Part shown: piece by piece, positions 8,662 through 16,662 of the stretch
Layout of the letters: each line of letters starts with the position of its first letter
Position numbering within the stretch: position 1 is the first letter of the stretch
Origin: Leptofilum sp050292445
GTDB lineage: Bacteria; Chloroflexota; Anaerolineae; Promineifilales; Promineifilaceae
NCBI GenBank assembly: GCA_050292445.1
Contig: JBNKLQ010000065.1
Span: 1 to 24,922, forward strand
DNA length: 24,922 nt
Reading direction: 5' to 3'
The notes under the pieces: generated by a model
The model's input: the letters and a program-made list of their open reading frames with translations, nothing else
The model's database searches: none
Told to the model about the DNA's origin: nothing
Translations under genes and position numbers: made by a program

Positions 8662-11019
8662 ATGAAGACCTCGGACTTATCAGGCATTCCTCAATTCATG
8701 GGCGCCCGTGTTCGCCGTCGCGAAGATCCCGCTCTCATCACCGGCCAAGGCAAATATACGGCCGATTTTAGCCCTGAAAACACACTCTACCTTGCTTTTG
8801 TGCGCAGCCCCTATGCCCACGCCAAAATACTAAGCATTGATAGCAATGAAGCCGAGGCGATGTCTGGTGTTGTGGCTGTATTCACTGGCGACGACATCAA
8901 TCCTGACCTGGCTGGCGGTGTGCCCATTGGTGCCCCTGGTGGTGATCCCCCTTATGCCGAAGGTAAAAATCCGCCCCGGCCAGTGCTGGGCAGTGGAAAG
9001 GTACGCTTTGCCGGTGAACCGGTTGCGGTTGTTGTCGCTGACAGTCCGGCAACGGCCGTTGATGCCCTTGAAACGATCTTCGTCGATTATGAACCGCTAG
9101 ACGTCGTGATCGATCCCGAAGCAGCTCTGGCTGAAGGGTCTCCGATCATTCATGAAGAGTGGGATAACAATTTGGCTTTTCGTTGGGGACCAATTGGAGA
9201 GGACGTTGCGGAGATTTTTGCTCAGGCGGCGCACACTGTTGAACTGCGTTTGGAAAATCAACGTGTTATCCCCAACGCTATGGAGCCAAGGGCCGCCCTG
9301 GCCAGTTACGATGCCGACAGCGGCATCACAACGGTTTGGTCCACGACCCAATCCGCCCATGGGGCACGGGAAGGTCTGGCTGGTGCCCTGGGTGTAGACA
9401 GGGAGAGCTTACGGGTCATTGCTCCGGAAGTAGGCGGCGGTTTTGGAGCCAAAGCGCCTGTCTACCCTGAGGAAATTGTGGCGGCTTATTTGGCACGGCG
9501 TCTGGGCCAGCCCATTAAATGGGTGGCCACCCGCAGCGAAGATTACCTTTCTACCTATCACGGCCGAGGGCAAACCAATACTATTCGGTTGGCCGCAGAC
9601 GAAAACGGCCGTGTCCAGGCGGCCGATCTACACATCCTTTTTGAATGTGGCGCTTATTACAGCCAAATCGGCCCCATCATTCCCACACTCACTGTCATGA
9701 TGATGTGTGGTGTGTATGCGTTTCCTAAAATTCATGCGGAGGTAACGGCCGTCTTCACCAACAAACATCCCGCCGAACCGTATCGTGGGGCTGGTCGCCC
9801 TGAAGGGGCTTTCCTGATCGAACGGGCGATGACTGCCTTGGCCAGCGAAATGGACCTCGACCCCGCCGAACTGCGCCGCCGCAACTATATCCCGCCTGAG
9901 GCTTTCCCCTACACCACGCCCAGCGGTGCTGTTTACGACAGCGGCGAATATGCGCGCGGTTTGGACAAAGCGCTGGCATTAATAGAGTACGATAAGCTGC
10001 GCCGGGAGCAGGACCATCGTCGCCGACATGGCAGCAACAAGTTGATGGGGATTGGCCTGGCAACCTATGTGGAAGTGTGTGGCTTCGGCCCGTGGGAAAT
10101 GGGCAGCGTTTACATGGATGAAAACGCCAAAGTGACCATCCTCACGGGTAGTTCGCCTCATGGTCAGGGACATCAAACGGCCTGGGCGCAAATCGCAGCC
10201 GATGCGCTGCAAATTCCCCCGGAAGATATTGTGGTAAAGCATGGCGATACGGCCGTCGTGCCGCGCGGCATCGGCACGTTTGGCAGTCGCAGTGCGGCTG
10301 TTGCTGGCAGTTCCGTCCATAACAACGCCATTTCTGTGCGTGACAAGGCGCGGCAGATTGCAGCTCATTTGTTGGAGGCGGCAGAAGTGGATGTACAGTT
10401 GGTGAACGGCCGTTTCCAGGTGGCTGGTGTCCCGAATCGCAGCCTGGGTTGGGCTGAAGTCGCCGCCGCCAGCGATGATCACCTGCCCGAGGCGTTACAC
10501 GGTGGCCTGGAAAGTGACACTGATTTTTCGCCTGAGGGTAATCTTTATCCTTTCGGTACCCACGTCGCGGTCGTTGAGATAGATACCGAAACCGGTGTCG
10601 TAGACATCGTACGTTATGTTACTGTGGACGATTGCGGTGTTGTCATCAACCCCCTCATTGTTGAGGGGCAGGTGCATGGCGGCATTGCCCAAGGCATTGG
10701 CCAGGCCCTGTACGAAGGCTCGCGTTATAATGAATCGGGCAACCTGGTCAGTGGTTCGCTGCTGGATTATGCACTGCCTCGCTCAGACAATTTCTTTGCC
10801 TTTGAGACAAACCGCACCGAAACGCCAACACCTCTCAATCCGATGGGCGTTAAAGGCATTGGCGAAGCGGCAACCATCGGTTCCACGCCCACGATTGTCA
10901 ACGCCGTCGTGGATGCGCTCTCCCACTTAGGTGTGCGCAACTTGGATATGCCATTAACGGCCGAAAAGTTGTGGCGGGTAATACATAACGTAGAGCCACC
11001 CAACAACTTTTCTCACTAA
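8662..11019 (+). CDS. Molybdenum hydroxylase large subunit (xanthine dehydrogenase/CoxL family, form II-like)
   Basis: The 785-residue length and motifs fit the molybdopterin-cytosine-dinucleotide-binding large subunit of XDH/CO-dehydrogenase-type enzymes. The N-terminal RREDPALITGQGKYTADF (19-36) opens the a/b-hammerhead domain. VGGGFGAK (257-264) is the cofactor glycine loop, PYRGAGR (373-379) is the active-site loop, and GVKGIGEAAT (729-738) carries the catalytic glutamate E735. True CO dehydrogenases have AYRCSFR in the loop, so the Cys that holds copper is absent and the enzyme should hydroxylate another aldehyde or heterocycle. No signal peptide is seen, so it is cytosolic. The FAD and [2Fe-2S] subunits that normally sit beside it are missing: both neighbours are minus-strand sugar genes. 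The ribosome binding site is weak (GTGAGAAAG). The family is sure; the substrate is unknown. Confidence 0.93.
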   Translation: MKTSDLSGIPQFMGARVRRREDPALITGQGKYTADFSPENTLYLAFVRSPYAHAKILSIDSNEAEAMSGVVAVFTGDDINPDLAGGVPIGAPGGDPPYAEGKNPPRPVLGSGKVRFAGEPVAVVVADSPATAVDALETIFVDYEPLDVVIDPEAALAEGSPIIHEEWDNNLAFRWGPIGEDVAEIFAQAAHTVELRLENQRVIPNAMEPRAALASYDADSGITTVWSTTQSAHGAREGLAGALGVDRESLRVIAPEVGGGFGAKAPVYPEEIVAAYLARRLGQPIKWVATRSEDYLSTYHGRGQTNTIRLAADENGRVQAADLHILFECGAYYSQIGPIIPTLTVMMMCGVYAFPKIHAEVTAVFTNKHPAEPYRGAGRPEGAFLIERAMTALASEMDLDPAELRRRNYIPPEAFPYTTPSGAVYDSGEYARGLDKALALIEYDKLRREQDHRRRHGSNKLMGIGLATYVEVCGFGPWEMGSVYMDENAKVTILTGSSPHGQGHQTAWAQIAADALQIPPEDIVVKHGDTAVVPRGIGTFGSRSAAVAGSSVHNNAISVRDKARQIAAHLLEAAEVDVQLVNGRFQVAGVPNRSLGWAEVAAASDDHLPEALHGGLESDTDFSPEGNLYPFGTHVAVVEIDTETGVVDIVRYVTVDDCGVVINPLIVEGQVHGGIAQGIGQALYEGSRYNESGNLVSGSLLDYALPRSDNFFAFETNRTETPTPLNPMGVKGIGEAATIGSTPTIVNAVVDALSHLGVRNLDMPLTAEKLWRVIHNVEPPNNFSH

Positions 11020-11072
11020 TGAAGGTAAAGAGTTCGTCTTGCTCAGCAACTGCCACTGGATGGTTGTTTGAT

Positions 11073-12212
11073 CTATTCCTCAAGTTGGTCGTTTGGGAAG
11101 CTGTTGGGTAGGGGGGACGGCCGTTTGCAATCACTGCTCAATTCCACATGTCGCCCGCTGCTAGACGCTTCCAGCACGCCGTGCATCACATCCAGAACGT
11201 GATACGCTAGTTCGCCGTTGGCCCGGTGGGAACGGCCGTTGCGTATGGCATACGCCATATCAGCCACACCAATGCCACGGCTATTTGTCGTGTGGCCGTG
11301 GGTTAAGGGAATTTCACGCCACTCTTTTTCGCCCAGGCGACGGACCCGTACCGGACCGTCAAATATGTTGGGGTCTGGCAAGCACAATGTGCCCTTGGTG
11401 CCCTGAATTTCCAGCAAGGCTCCGCCCACATCGTACAGATTAATCGCCGCACCCGCCGAGACGGCGACATCAAAACTGGTCGTCAACGTGGCGACTGGTC
11501 CGCTGGCAAAATCGAGGATGCTGGCGATGTGAGTCGGTGTTCCCACTGTGAAGGTTTGCCCTTGCTTGGGACCGCTACCGATGGTGCGCTCTGCATAGGT
11601 TGTGCGCGCCGAGCCGGTCACGCGGCGAACGGGACCCAGCAGCGAAATCAAGGCGGTGAGGTAGTACGGCCCAACGTCGAACAGCGGCCCTGCGCCCACC
11701 TGGAAGAGGAACTCGGGGCTGGGATGCCACGCTTCGGGACCTCGAATGAGCATAAACGCCTGGGCCGCCACCGGCGTGCCAATTTCACCCGAATCTAAAA
11801 TTTGGCGGCAGGTTTGCAGGCCGCCGCCCAAGAAAGTGTCCGGCGCACAACCCACCAGCAGGCCGCGCATTTCAGCCTCTTGCAGGAGAAGACGGCCGTC
11901 TTCCCGACTAATCGCCAATGGTTTTTCATTGTAGACCGATTTACCCGCCCGCAGCGCGGCCAACCCAATTTCGGCATGGACATCCGGAGTAGTCAGGTTG
12001 ATGATCAGTTCAATTTCCGGCTCGGCTAAAACGTCGGCGATAGGCTTGGCCTGGGGCACGTTGTATTTTTCAGCCTGGCTTTGGGCGCGGGGTAGGGTGC
12101 GGTTGGCGCAAGCCACTAAATCCAAGATGTCCCACTTGGCCGCGTTTTCCAGATAGATGTCGCTGATGTTGCCACAACCGATAACAGCCGTTTTTACGGG
12201 TTTTATTGTCAT
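11073..12212 (-). CDS. Gfo/Idh/MocA-family NAD(P)-dependent oxidoreductase
   Basis: The 379-residue product has the two-domain layout of this family. An N-terminal Rossmann fold contains AVIGCGNISDIY (9-20), and a consensus VYNEKPLA (93-100) contains the E-K-P triad whose lysine (K97) takes part in catalysis. A C-terminal alpha/beta substrate domain holds the GPLFDVGPYYLTALISLLGPV segment, where an Asp and nearby residues usually line the active site. Members oxidise or reduce sugars, inositols and related polyols. The start has an AGAGG ribosome binding site 7 nt before the ATG. No signal peptide is seen. It ends 53 nt from the stop of the convergent molybdenum hydroxylase gene. The neighbouring kinase and GH4 genes suggest a sugar-catabolic role, but the substrate cannot be read from sequence. 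Confidence 0.92.
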   Translation of the reverse strand: MTIKPVKTAVIGCGNISDIYLENAAKWDILDLVACANRTLPRAQSQAEKYNVPQAKPIADVLAEPEIELIINLTTPDVHAEIGLAALRAGKSVYNEKPLAISREDGRLLLQEAEMRGLLVGCAPDTFLGGGLQTCRQILDSGEIGTPVAAQAFMLIRGPEAWHPSPEFLFQVGAGPLFDVGPYYLTALISLLGPVRRVTGSARTTYAERTIGSGPKQGQTFTVGTPTHIASILDFASGPVATLTTSFDVAVSAGAAINLYDVGGALLEIQGTKGTLCLPDPNIFDGPVRVRRLGEKEWREIPLTHGHTTNSRGIGVADMAYAIRNGRSHRANGELAYHVLDVMHGVLEASSSGRHVELSSDCKRPSPLPNSFPNDQLEE

Positions 12213-12232
12213 GATCTAACCTCTAATTAGCT

Positions 12233-12282
12233 CGCAAAGCTGCCAAGACGCTAAGTTTTCTTTGCGCCTTCGCGCCTTTGCG
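12233..12282. repeat. Long imperfect hairpin / intergenic repeat (CGCAAAG...CTTTGCG)
   Basis: Arms 12233-12255 and 12260-12282 pair at 19 of 23 positions (one of these a G-T/U wobble if counted strictly) around a TTTT loop. The element fills most of the 84-nt gap between the beta-propeller gene and the Gfo/Idh/MocA gene. Elements built from CGCAAAG / CCAAG / CGCTAAG blocks recur between genes in several bacterial phyla as I recall. It may act as a transcript-processing or stabilising structure, or be a mobile miniature repeat. Confidence 0.6.
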
Positions 12283-12296
12283 TGAAATTTATCACC

Positions 12297-13184
12297 CTAT
12301 TCCTTGAGTCGATATGAAACAAAAGCTAACGTCCGGCTATCGGGCGACCAGGAGTTGACGTTCATTGTGCCCTGGCCACCAAACAGCCTCACAATCGTTT
12401 TGGAAGCGCCCCCTTCAGCCGAAACCAGCCGCAGTTCCACCTGTTTGTTTGGTGGATGATCGCCTGGTGCCACATCATCTTTACCGTAGGCAATGTAGGC
12501 CACAAGACGGCCGTTTGGCGAGACGTGCGGGAACCAGCAGTTAGCCGCCTCCTGCACCATGTGGGTTGGGTTTGAGCCATCCACTTCCATGCGCCAAATT
12601 TGCATCAGGCCGCTGCGGGTGGAATTGAACCAAAGGTGTTTGCCGTCTGGCGAATACTCTGGCCCGTCGTCTAGCCCTGGCTCGTTAGTGAGCTGGGTTT
12701 CCGGTCCACCAGTCATGGCAATGGTGTAGATGTCGTCCTGGCCGTTGCGCTCGGCACAATAAGCCAGCCGTTGGCCATCGGGCGACCAGCCGTGCAGGTA
12801 GCTGGGCCCTTTTTCGGTCACCAACACGGGCGTGCCGCCTGCCAGGGGCACAATGTAAATCCGCGAGGTGGCGTCTTCATTTGTGTGGTGGCTGACGGCC
12901 AGCTGCTGGTTATCTGGCGAGAGCACGTGGTCATTGTTGCAGTCGGTGGCAAAGCCAGTGTCAATCCCCTTGTTTTCCCCGGTGGCCAGCTCGTAGGTGT
13001 ACATTTTGCCGCCGCTGTTGTAGATGAGGAAACGGCCGTCTTTCGTCCAGTTTGGCGCTTCGATCACGTGATCATATTCCTGGAGCACGGTTCTTTCGCC
13101 GGTATGCACATCGACCGTTTCCAAAATGCTGAAGGAATCTCGTTGGGCAATCCACTGTCTTAATGTTTCAATGTCCACTACCAT
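12297..13184 (-). CDS. TolB-like WD40/PD40 beta-propeller protein
   Basis: The 295-residue protein is built of about six repeated blades, each ending in a PD40-type turn: TKDGRFLIYN (47-56), SPDNQQLAVS (89-98), SPDGQRLAYC (134-143), SPDGKHLWFN (178-187), SPNGRLVAYI (222-231) and SPDSRTLAFV (280-289). This is the propeller of TolB and of the N-terminal part of prolyl oligopeptidases, without a peptidase domain. There is no signal peptide, so it is cytosolic. The ribosome binding site GGAGG sits only 1 nt before the ATG at 13184 but 7 nt before an in-frame GTG at 13178 (codon 3), which may be the true start. It lies 21 nt downstream of the LLM oxidoreductase gene and is probably co-transcribed. 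It may bind an oligosaccharide or a protein partner; no function is proven. Confidence 0.88.
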   Translation of the reverse strand: MVVDIETLRQWIAQRDSFSILETVDVHTGERTVLQEYDHVIEAPNWTKDGRFLIYNSGGKMYTYELATGENKGIDTGFATDCNNDHVLSPDNQQLAVSHHTNEDATSRIYIVPLAGGTPVLVTEKGPSYLHGWSPDGQRLAYCAERNGQDDIYTIAMTGGPETQLTNEPGLDDGPEYSPDGKHLWFNSTRSGLMQIWRMEVDGSNPTHMVQEAANCWFPHVSPNGRLVAYIAYGKDDVAPGDHPPNKQVELRLVSAEGGASKTIVRLFGGQGTMNVNSWSPDSRTLAFVSYRLKE

Positions 13185-13205
13185 GCCTCCACTATTTTTG
13201 CACTT

Positions 13206-14090
13206 TTAGAGCTCGGCCACTGCTGGCATGATCTCCTTGGCAAATGTTTCCAGCGGTGCGATTTTGTAAACATCTGGCATGTTGAAAATCGCGTGACTGA
13301 AGCCCATCTCGGAGAGAGTTTTGAGACGTTTGATGGTGCTGTCTACCGTATCTTTTTCAGAAAGATGCACCGTGCCAAGCGATGTTTTCTCGATGGTATC
13401 GTAATCGCGCCCTAGCTTTTCGCAATGTGCTTTAAGCGTGTCCAGCGCTTTTTGCATGTTTTCTATACCGGCTCCTTCAAAGAAATTGCAGGCATCTGCA
13501 TATTGAGCCACCATGCGCAGGGTTTTCTTTGGGCCCATTCCACCAATCATAATGCGTGGGTGTGGGGTTGAGAGCGGACGCGGGTTATTGGTAATCGCTG
13601 GTGCAGAAAAATGCTGGCCCGCAAAGGCAGTTTCATCACCGGCCCAAAGTGCTTTTGCCAGTTGCAGGTTGTCTTCCAGGTGTTCAAAACGCTCTGAGGT
13701 GGACGGGTAGGGGACACCAAAGCCTTTTGCTTCATCTTCGTACCAGGCGGCACCAATGCCCAGATAGGCCCGACCGCCGGAGAGGATGTCAAGCGTGTTG
13801 ATCATTTTCATCAACACCGGAGGGTAACGATAGATAACGCCCGTGACCAGGACACCAAGATATGCTTTTTCCGTGAGTCCAGCAAAATAACCGAGCGTCG
13901 TGTAGCTTTCCAGCATCGGGTCAGTGTACGCTTCGCCGAACAACCCTTTGATTTGGTAATAATGATCCATGACCCAGAGACTGTAAAAGCCTGCTGCTTC
14001 AGCGGTGGTGACGATTTCTTTCAGTTTGGGACGGATAACGGCCGTTCCACCAGGATACTTAAACGACGGAATTTGTAATCCAATGTGCAT
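13206..14090 (-). CDS. LLM-class flavin/F420-dependent oxidoreductase
   Basis: The 294-residue product has luciferase-like monooxygenase (TIM-barrel) motifs. These are MHIGLQIPSF at the N-terminus, SLWVMDHYYQI (37-47), LGVLVTGVIYRYPPVLMKM (78-96), GRAYLGIGAAWYEDEAKGFGV (106-126) and PRIMIGGMGPKKTLRMVAQYAD (177-198). The GAAWYEDE and IGGMGP blocks match the F420-dependent branch, which uses coenzyme F420 or FMN to move hydride. A strong AGGAG ribosome binding site precedes the ATG at 14090. It is the first intact gene in a minus-strand run with the beta-propeller gene 21 nt downstream. The substrate is unknown and FMN use instead of F420 cannot be excluded. Confidence 0.92.
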   Translation of the reverse strand: MHIGLQIPSFKYPGGTAVIRPKLKEIVTTAEAAGFYSLWVMDHYYQIKGLFGEAYTDPMLESYTTLGYFAGLTEKAYLGVLVTGVIYRYPPVLMKMINTLDILSGGRAYLGIGAAWYEDEAKGFGVPYPSTSERFEHLEDNLQLAKALWAGDETAFAGQHFSAPAITNNPRPLSTPHPRIMIGGMGPKKTLRMVAQYADACNFFEGAGIENMQKALDTLKAHCEKLGRDYDTIEKTSLGTVHLSEKDTVDSTIKRLKTLSEMGFSHAIFNMPDVYKIAPLETFAKEIMPAVAEL

Positions 14091-14144
14091 TATTCATCTC
14101 CTATTTGATATTTTTTTGTCGCTGACATTTTCTAACTACGCCAC

Positions 14145-14585
14145 TTATCTCTGAGCGCTCAATAACTGGCCACCGTACGGAATTAAGCCAACGATTGGAT
14201 GAGGTGCATACGGCTCTTCCAAGTATATCATTTCTTCCAGTGTTAAATTGACCGACAACGACCCAACAACGGCGCTCTCCAAATGCGGCAGCTTTGTGGC
14301 CCCGATGACTGGCGCGACAACAGGGTTTTTGTGCCGCAGCCAGGCCAGGGAGATGTGGGCGTAAGGGACACCACAAAGCGGCATCATCTCCCGTTCTTCT
14401 TCCCGGTAAATGAGGTTGTAGTGATTTTGCATCGAAACAAAGCGTGTCCAGCCGTGCTTTTCAGCCACATGAAGTGCCTTTTGGAACTGAATCGCATACA
14501 TGGCGGAAGCGCCAATGTAGTGCACCTTCCCCGCCTTAACAATATTGTGCAAGGTTTCCATCGTTTCTTCGATGGGGGGTGTTGT
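14145..14585 (-). pseudogene. Aldo/keto reductase remnant, doubly deleted
   Basis: The readable frame holds family-typical segments: TPPIEETMETLHNIVKAGKV, YIGASAMYAIQFQKAL, SMQNHYNLIYREEEREMMPL, then directly AHISLAWLRHKNPVV, APVIGATKLPHLESAV and LEEPYAPHP. The N-terminal half of the TIM barrel, with the catalytic Tyr/Lys/Asp/His, is absent upstream of 14585. A second in-frame gap falls right after PLCG, where about 75-95 residues of intact homologues (the GIGVIPWSPLARG region onward) are missing. The first ATG in the remaining frame is at 14561. The frame is still open, so both deletions are clean, but a barrel lacking its active site cannot work as a reductase. It lies between the LLM gene and the response-regulator gene. 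Confidence 0.85.
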
Positions 14586-14654
14586 AATCCCAGCGATGAA
14601 TTGGGATAATAACCCTTGCAGATCTTGAAATTTGTGTGGGAGCGAAGGAGGCCG

Positions 14655-15344
14655 CTAAACGGCCGTTACACTAAACCGATAACCAAATCCGCGCACATTA
14701 TGAATATAGATGGGATTTTCTGGGTCTGGCTCCACCTTTTTGCGTAAATGCCAGATATACCGGCGTACATAACCAATATCATCGGCATATTGTTCCCCCC
14801 ACACTTCGCTTACTAATTCTTCCGGCGTAATCACCTCCCCCGACCGCTGCATCATCACAACCAGCAAGTTAAATTCGGTAGGCGTCAGGTGAATGATCTC
14901 TTTGCCCCGCCAGACATGCTTTGTGACCATATCTACCAACAAATCACCCTGGCTTAGTTTGTCCGCAGCGTCACTTTTAGGCTGACCAACCCTGGTTAAC
15001 ACCGCTTCCACTCTGGCAGCCAGTTGGGCAAAAGAAAAAGGCTTCGTTACGTAATCATCCGCTCCCAGCGAAAACCCTTGCAGAATATGGGGTTCTTCAT
15101 CCCGCGCTGTCAGCATAATAACAGGCATCGTAGAAAGTTCGCGGATGCGCGCCAGCACTTCCCACCCATCACGCTGCGGCATGGTAACGTCTAAGATGAC
15201 TAGATCAGGTTGCACCGTGAATACCTGGCGAATACCGCTCAGGCCATCATTGGCAATGTGGACAACATGGCCTTGATTGCGCAGGTAATCAGCCAACAAA
15301 TCCGTCAAACCGCGATCATCATCAATTAAAAGTAGCTTCGCCAT
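14655..15344 (-). CDS. OmpR/PhoB-family response regulator
   Basis: From the ATG at 15344 the product is 229 residues (MAKLLLIDDD), the usual length for this family. The receiver domain (1-115) has the acidic pair D8-D9, the phospho-acceptor D52 in LVILDVTMP, T79 in MLTA and K101 in YVTKPF. A winged-helix DNA-binding domain (about 130-229) carries LTPTEFNLLVVMM, GEVITPEELVSEVW, VRRYIWHLRKKVE and the wing VRGFGYRF. The start overlaps the 3' end of the kinase gene by 23 nt, so the two are translationally coupled. The best target is the divergent cytochrome/Mo-enzyme operon, whose leader contains four TGAC direct repeats of the spacing these regulators favour. An upstream 23-codon extension exists but lacks similarity. 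Confidence 0.95.
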   Translation of the reverse strand: MAKLLLIDDDRGLTDLLADYLRNQGHVVHIANDGLSGIRQVFTVQPDLVILDVTMPQRDGWEVLARIRELSTMPVIMLTARDEEPHILQGFSLGADDYVTKPFSFAQLAARVEAVLTRVGQPKSDAADKLSQGDLLVDMVTKHVWRGKEIIHLTPTEFNLLVVMMQRSGEVITPEELVSEVWGEQYADDIGYVRRYIWHLRKKVEPDPENPIYIHNVRGFGYRFSVTAV

Positions 15345-16416
15345 CGTCGGGGGCATCCTCTGTGAGCGGTAAAGTAATCGTAAATCGGGAGCCAGGATGC
15401 TGGGCATCGTCACAAACGGGCGACTCCAATGATAGACAACCGCCCTGCGCCTCGGTTAAGGCGTTGGCAAAATAAAGTCCCAACCCCCAACCACGATGAG
15501 CCACTTTGTCGCCGCGCTCCAGTCGCTCGAAGCGAGAAAAGACCGACTTCTTTTGAGCGTCGGGGATGCCGGGGCCATAGTCGGTGACGGTTACCTTCAA
15601 ACAATCGTCTTTTGTGTAGGCGGCGATGGTGATCGGCTGGTCCGGATCGCTGTATTTATCTGCGTTGGTGAGCAAGTTGCGCACGATTTCTTCAAAGTAG
15701 ATTTCGTCAGCCCATAACGGAACTAGATCGGGCTGGATTTGCCAATGGATAGTGCGCCTGTCTTTTCCTAAAACGGTTGTGGCAGCTCTTTCCAGCAACG
15801 GCCGTACCGCAATAGGCCCTAAATTCAGCGAAAGCTGACCCACCTCAAGCTGCGACACATCTAATATCGTTTGCACAAACTGCGTCAGCCGCTCGCTCTC
15901 TTCTGCCATGACGTCCAAAACATGCCGGGTTTTTTCCGGTAGTTGGTCGCCACTTTGCAGCGCCATTTCCAGGCCGCCGTTCAGCGTTGTTAGCGGCGCT
16001 CTTAACTCATGGCTCACCAAAGAGACAAAATCCGATTTCATTTCGTCCAGTTTTTGCAGTTCCGTGTTTGCCTCCGCCAATTCCTGGTTTCGCTCGGCCA
16101 GTGCCGCCGTGCGTTCAGCCACCGTTTGTTCCAAAGAACGATTGATCGTTTCTGTTTCCTCGCGCGCTTTAATCACTTCCTGCAATAACGACTTCATATA
16201 GGTGAGCGCCAGAAAAACGGCCGTTGGCCCAATCACGCCAAAGAAAACAATCTCCGACACCAATTGAAACTCAAACACGCCCGTACTTAACCAGTGCTCC
16301 TGCGTTTCAAATACAGCCACAATCGAAAATAGCAGCAATGGCAAAAAGACGCGGATCATTTCAACTTGTCGCAAGCCGCGTTCCCCTTCTCGATCAAACT
16401 GAATAATACTTGTCAT
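15322..16416 (-). CDS. Sensor histidine kinase with two membrane helices
   Basis: From the ATG at 16416, preceded by GAGG at about -8, the product is 364 residues. Two transmembrane helices (about 21-37 and 55-75) flank a loop of only about 17 residues, so there is no real extracellular sensor. A coiled coil (80-125) leads to the H-box FVSLVSHELRAPLTTL with H136. The ATPase domain shows the N-box EEIVRNLLTNADKYSD, G1 DYGPGIP, the F-box and G2 RGWGLGLYFAN. It autophosphorylates and passes the phosphate to the overlapping response regulator. A short-loop sensor may read the membrane or its redox state, which fits a neighbouring quinone-linked operon; this is inference. A 48-codon N-terminal extension was rejected because it has no ribosome binding site and would run through the promoter. 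Confidence 0.94.
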   Translation of the reverse strand: MTSIIQFDREGERGLRQVEMIRVFLPLLLFSIVAVFETQEHWLSTGVFEFQLVSEIVFFGVIGPTAVFLALTYMKSLLQEVIKAREETETINRSLEQTVAERTAALAERNQELAEANTELQKLDEMKSDFVSLVSHELRAPLTTLNGGLEMALQSGDQLPEKTRHVLDVMAEESERLTQFVQTILDVSQLEVGQLSLNLGPIAVRPLLERAATTVLGKDRRTIHWQIQPDLVPLWADEIYFEEIVRNLLTNADKYSDPDQPITIAAYTKDDCLKVTVTDYGPGIPDAQKKSVFSRFERLERGDKVAHRGWGLGLYFANALTEAQGGCLSLESPVCDDAQHPGSRFTITLPLTEDAPDDGEATFN

Positions 16417-16455
16417 GACGATCCTCATATTATCTGGCATGTCCAGATACAAAAC

Positions 16456-16464
16456 ATTATAGCA
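16456..16464 (-). promoter_or_regulatory. Extended -10 promoter for the kinase/regulator pair
   Basis: On the minus strand the sequence reads TGC-TATAAT, a perfect -10 box with the TGn extension, about 40 nt upstream of the kinase ATG at 16416. No good -35 is found at 16-18 bp spacing, which extended -10 promoters can tolerate. Confidence 0.5.
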
Positions 16465-16511
16465 CCTGCCCATGTCAAAAATACGCTGTCGCCGCCTGTC
16501 AAGCGTAATTG

Positions 16512-16551
16512 TGACACATTTTTGACACATCCTGACGTCGTTATGACATAA
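16512..16551. promoter_or_regulatory. Array of four TGAC direct repeats (candidate OmpR/PhoB-type binding site)
   Basis: TGACACAT (16512), TGACACAT (16523), TGACGTCG (16533) and TGACATAA (16544) are spaced 11, 10 and 11 bp apart, one helical turn each. OmpR/PhoB regulators bind tandem direct repeats with this period, typically replacing or overlapping the -35 region. A -10-like TACTAT (16570-16575) or TAAAAT (16580-16585) follows toward the tetraheme cytochrome gene. The response regulator encoded next door is the obvious candidate. Confidence 0.55.
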
Positions 16552-16662
16552 AAGTAACATGGCTTGCGCTACTATTTCTTAAAATATTATGAAAGCTAAA
16601 ACGGCCGTCTTGTCTCCCAACAAGCCCGTTTTGGCATAATCCCAAAATCCCTTGGAGGAAAG

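Noticed and set aside
8662..11019. Assignment of the CoxL-like protein as aerobic CO dehydrogenase
   Set aside because: The active-site loop is PYRGAGR, not AYRCSFR, so the copper-binding Cys is missing, and the S and M subunits are not adjacent.
16417..16560. 48-codon N-terminal extension of the histidine kinase
   Set aside because: It has no ribosome binding site and would run through the extended -10 promoter and TGAC repeats. The ATG at 16416 has GAGG at the right distance.
16629..16647. TTTTGG-N7-CCAAAA inverted repeat in the cytochrome leader
   Set aside because: It has short AT-rich arms close to the ribosome binding site. It could be structural, but nothing further supports a regulatory role.
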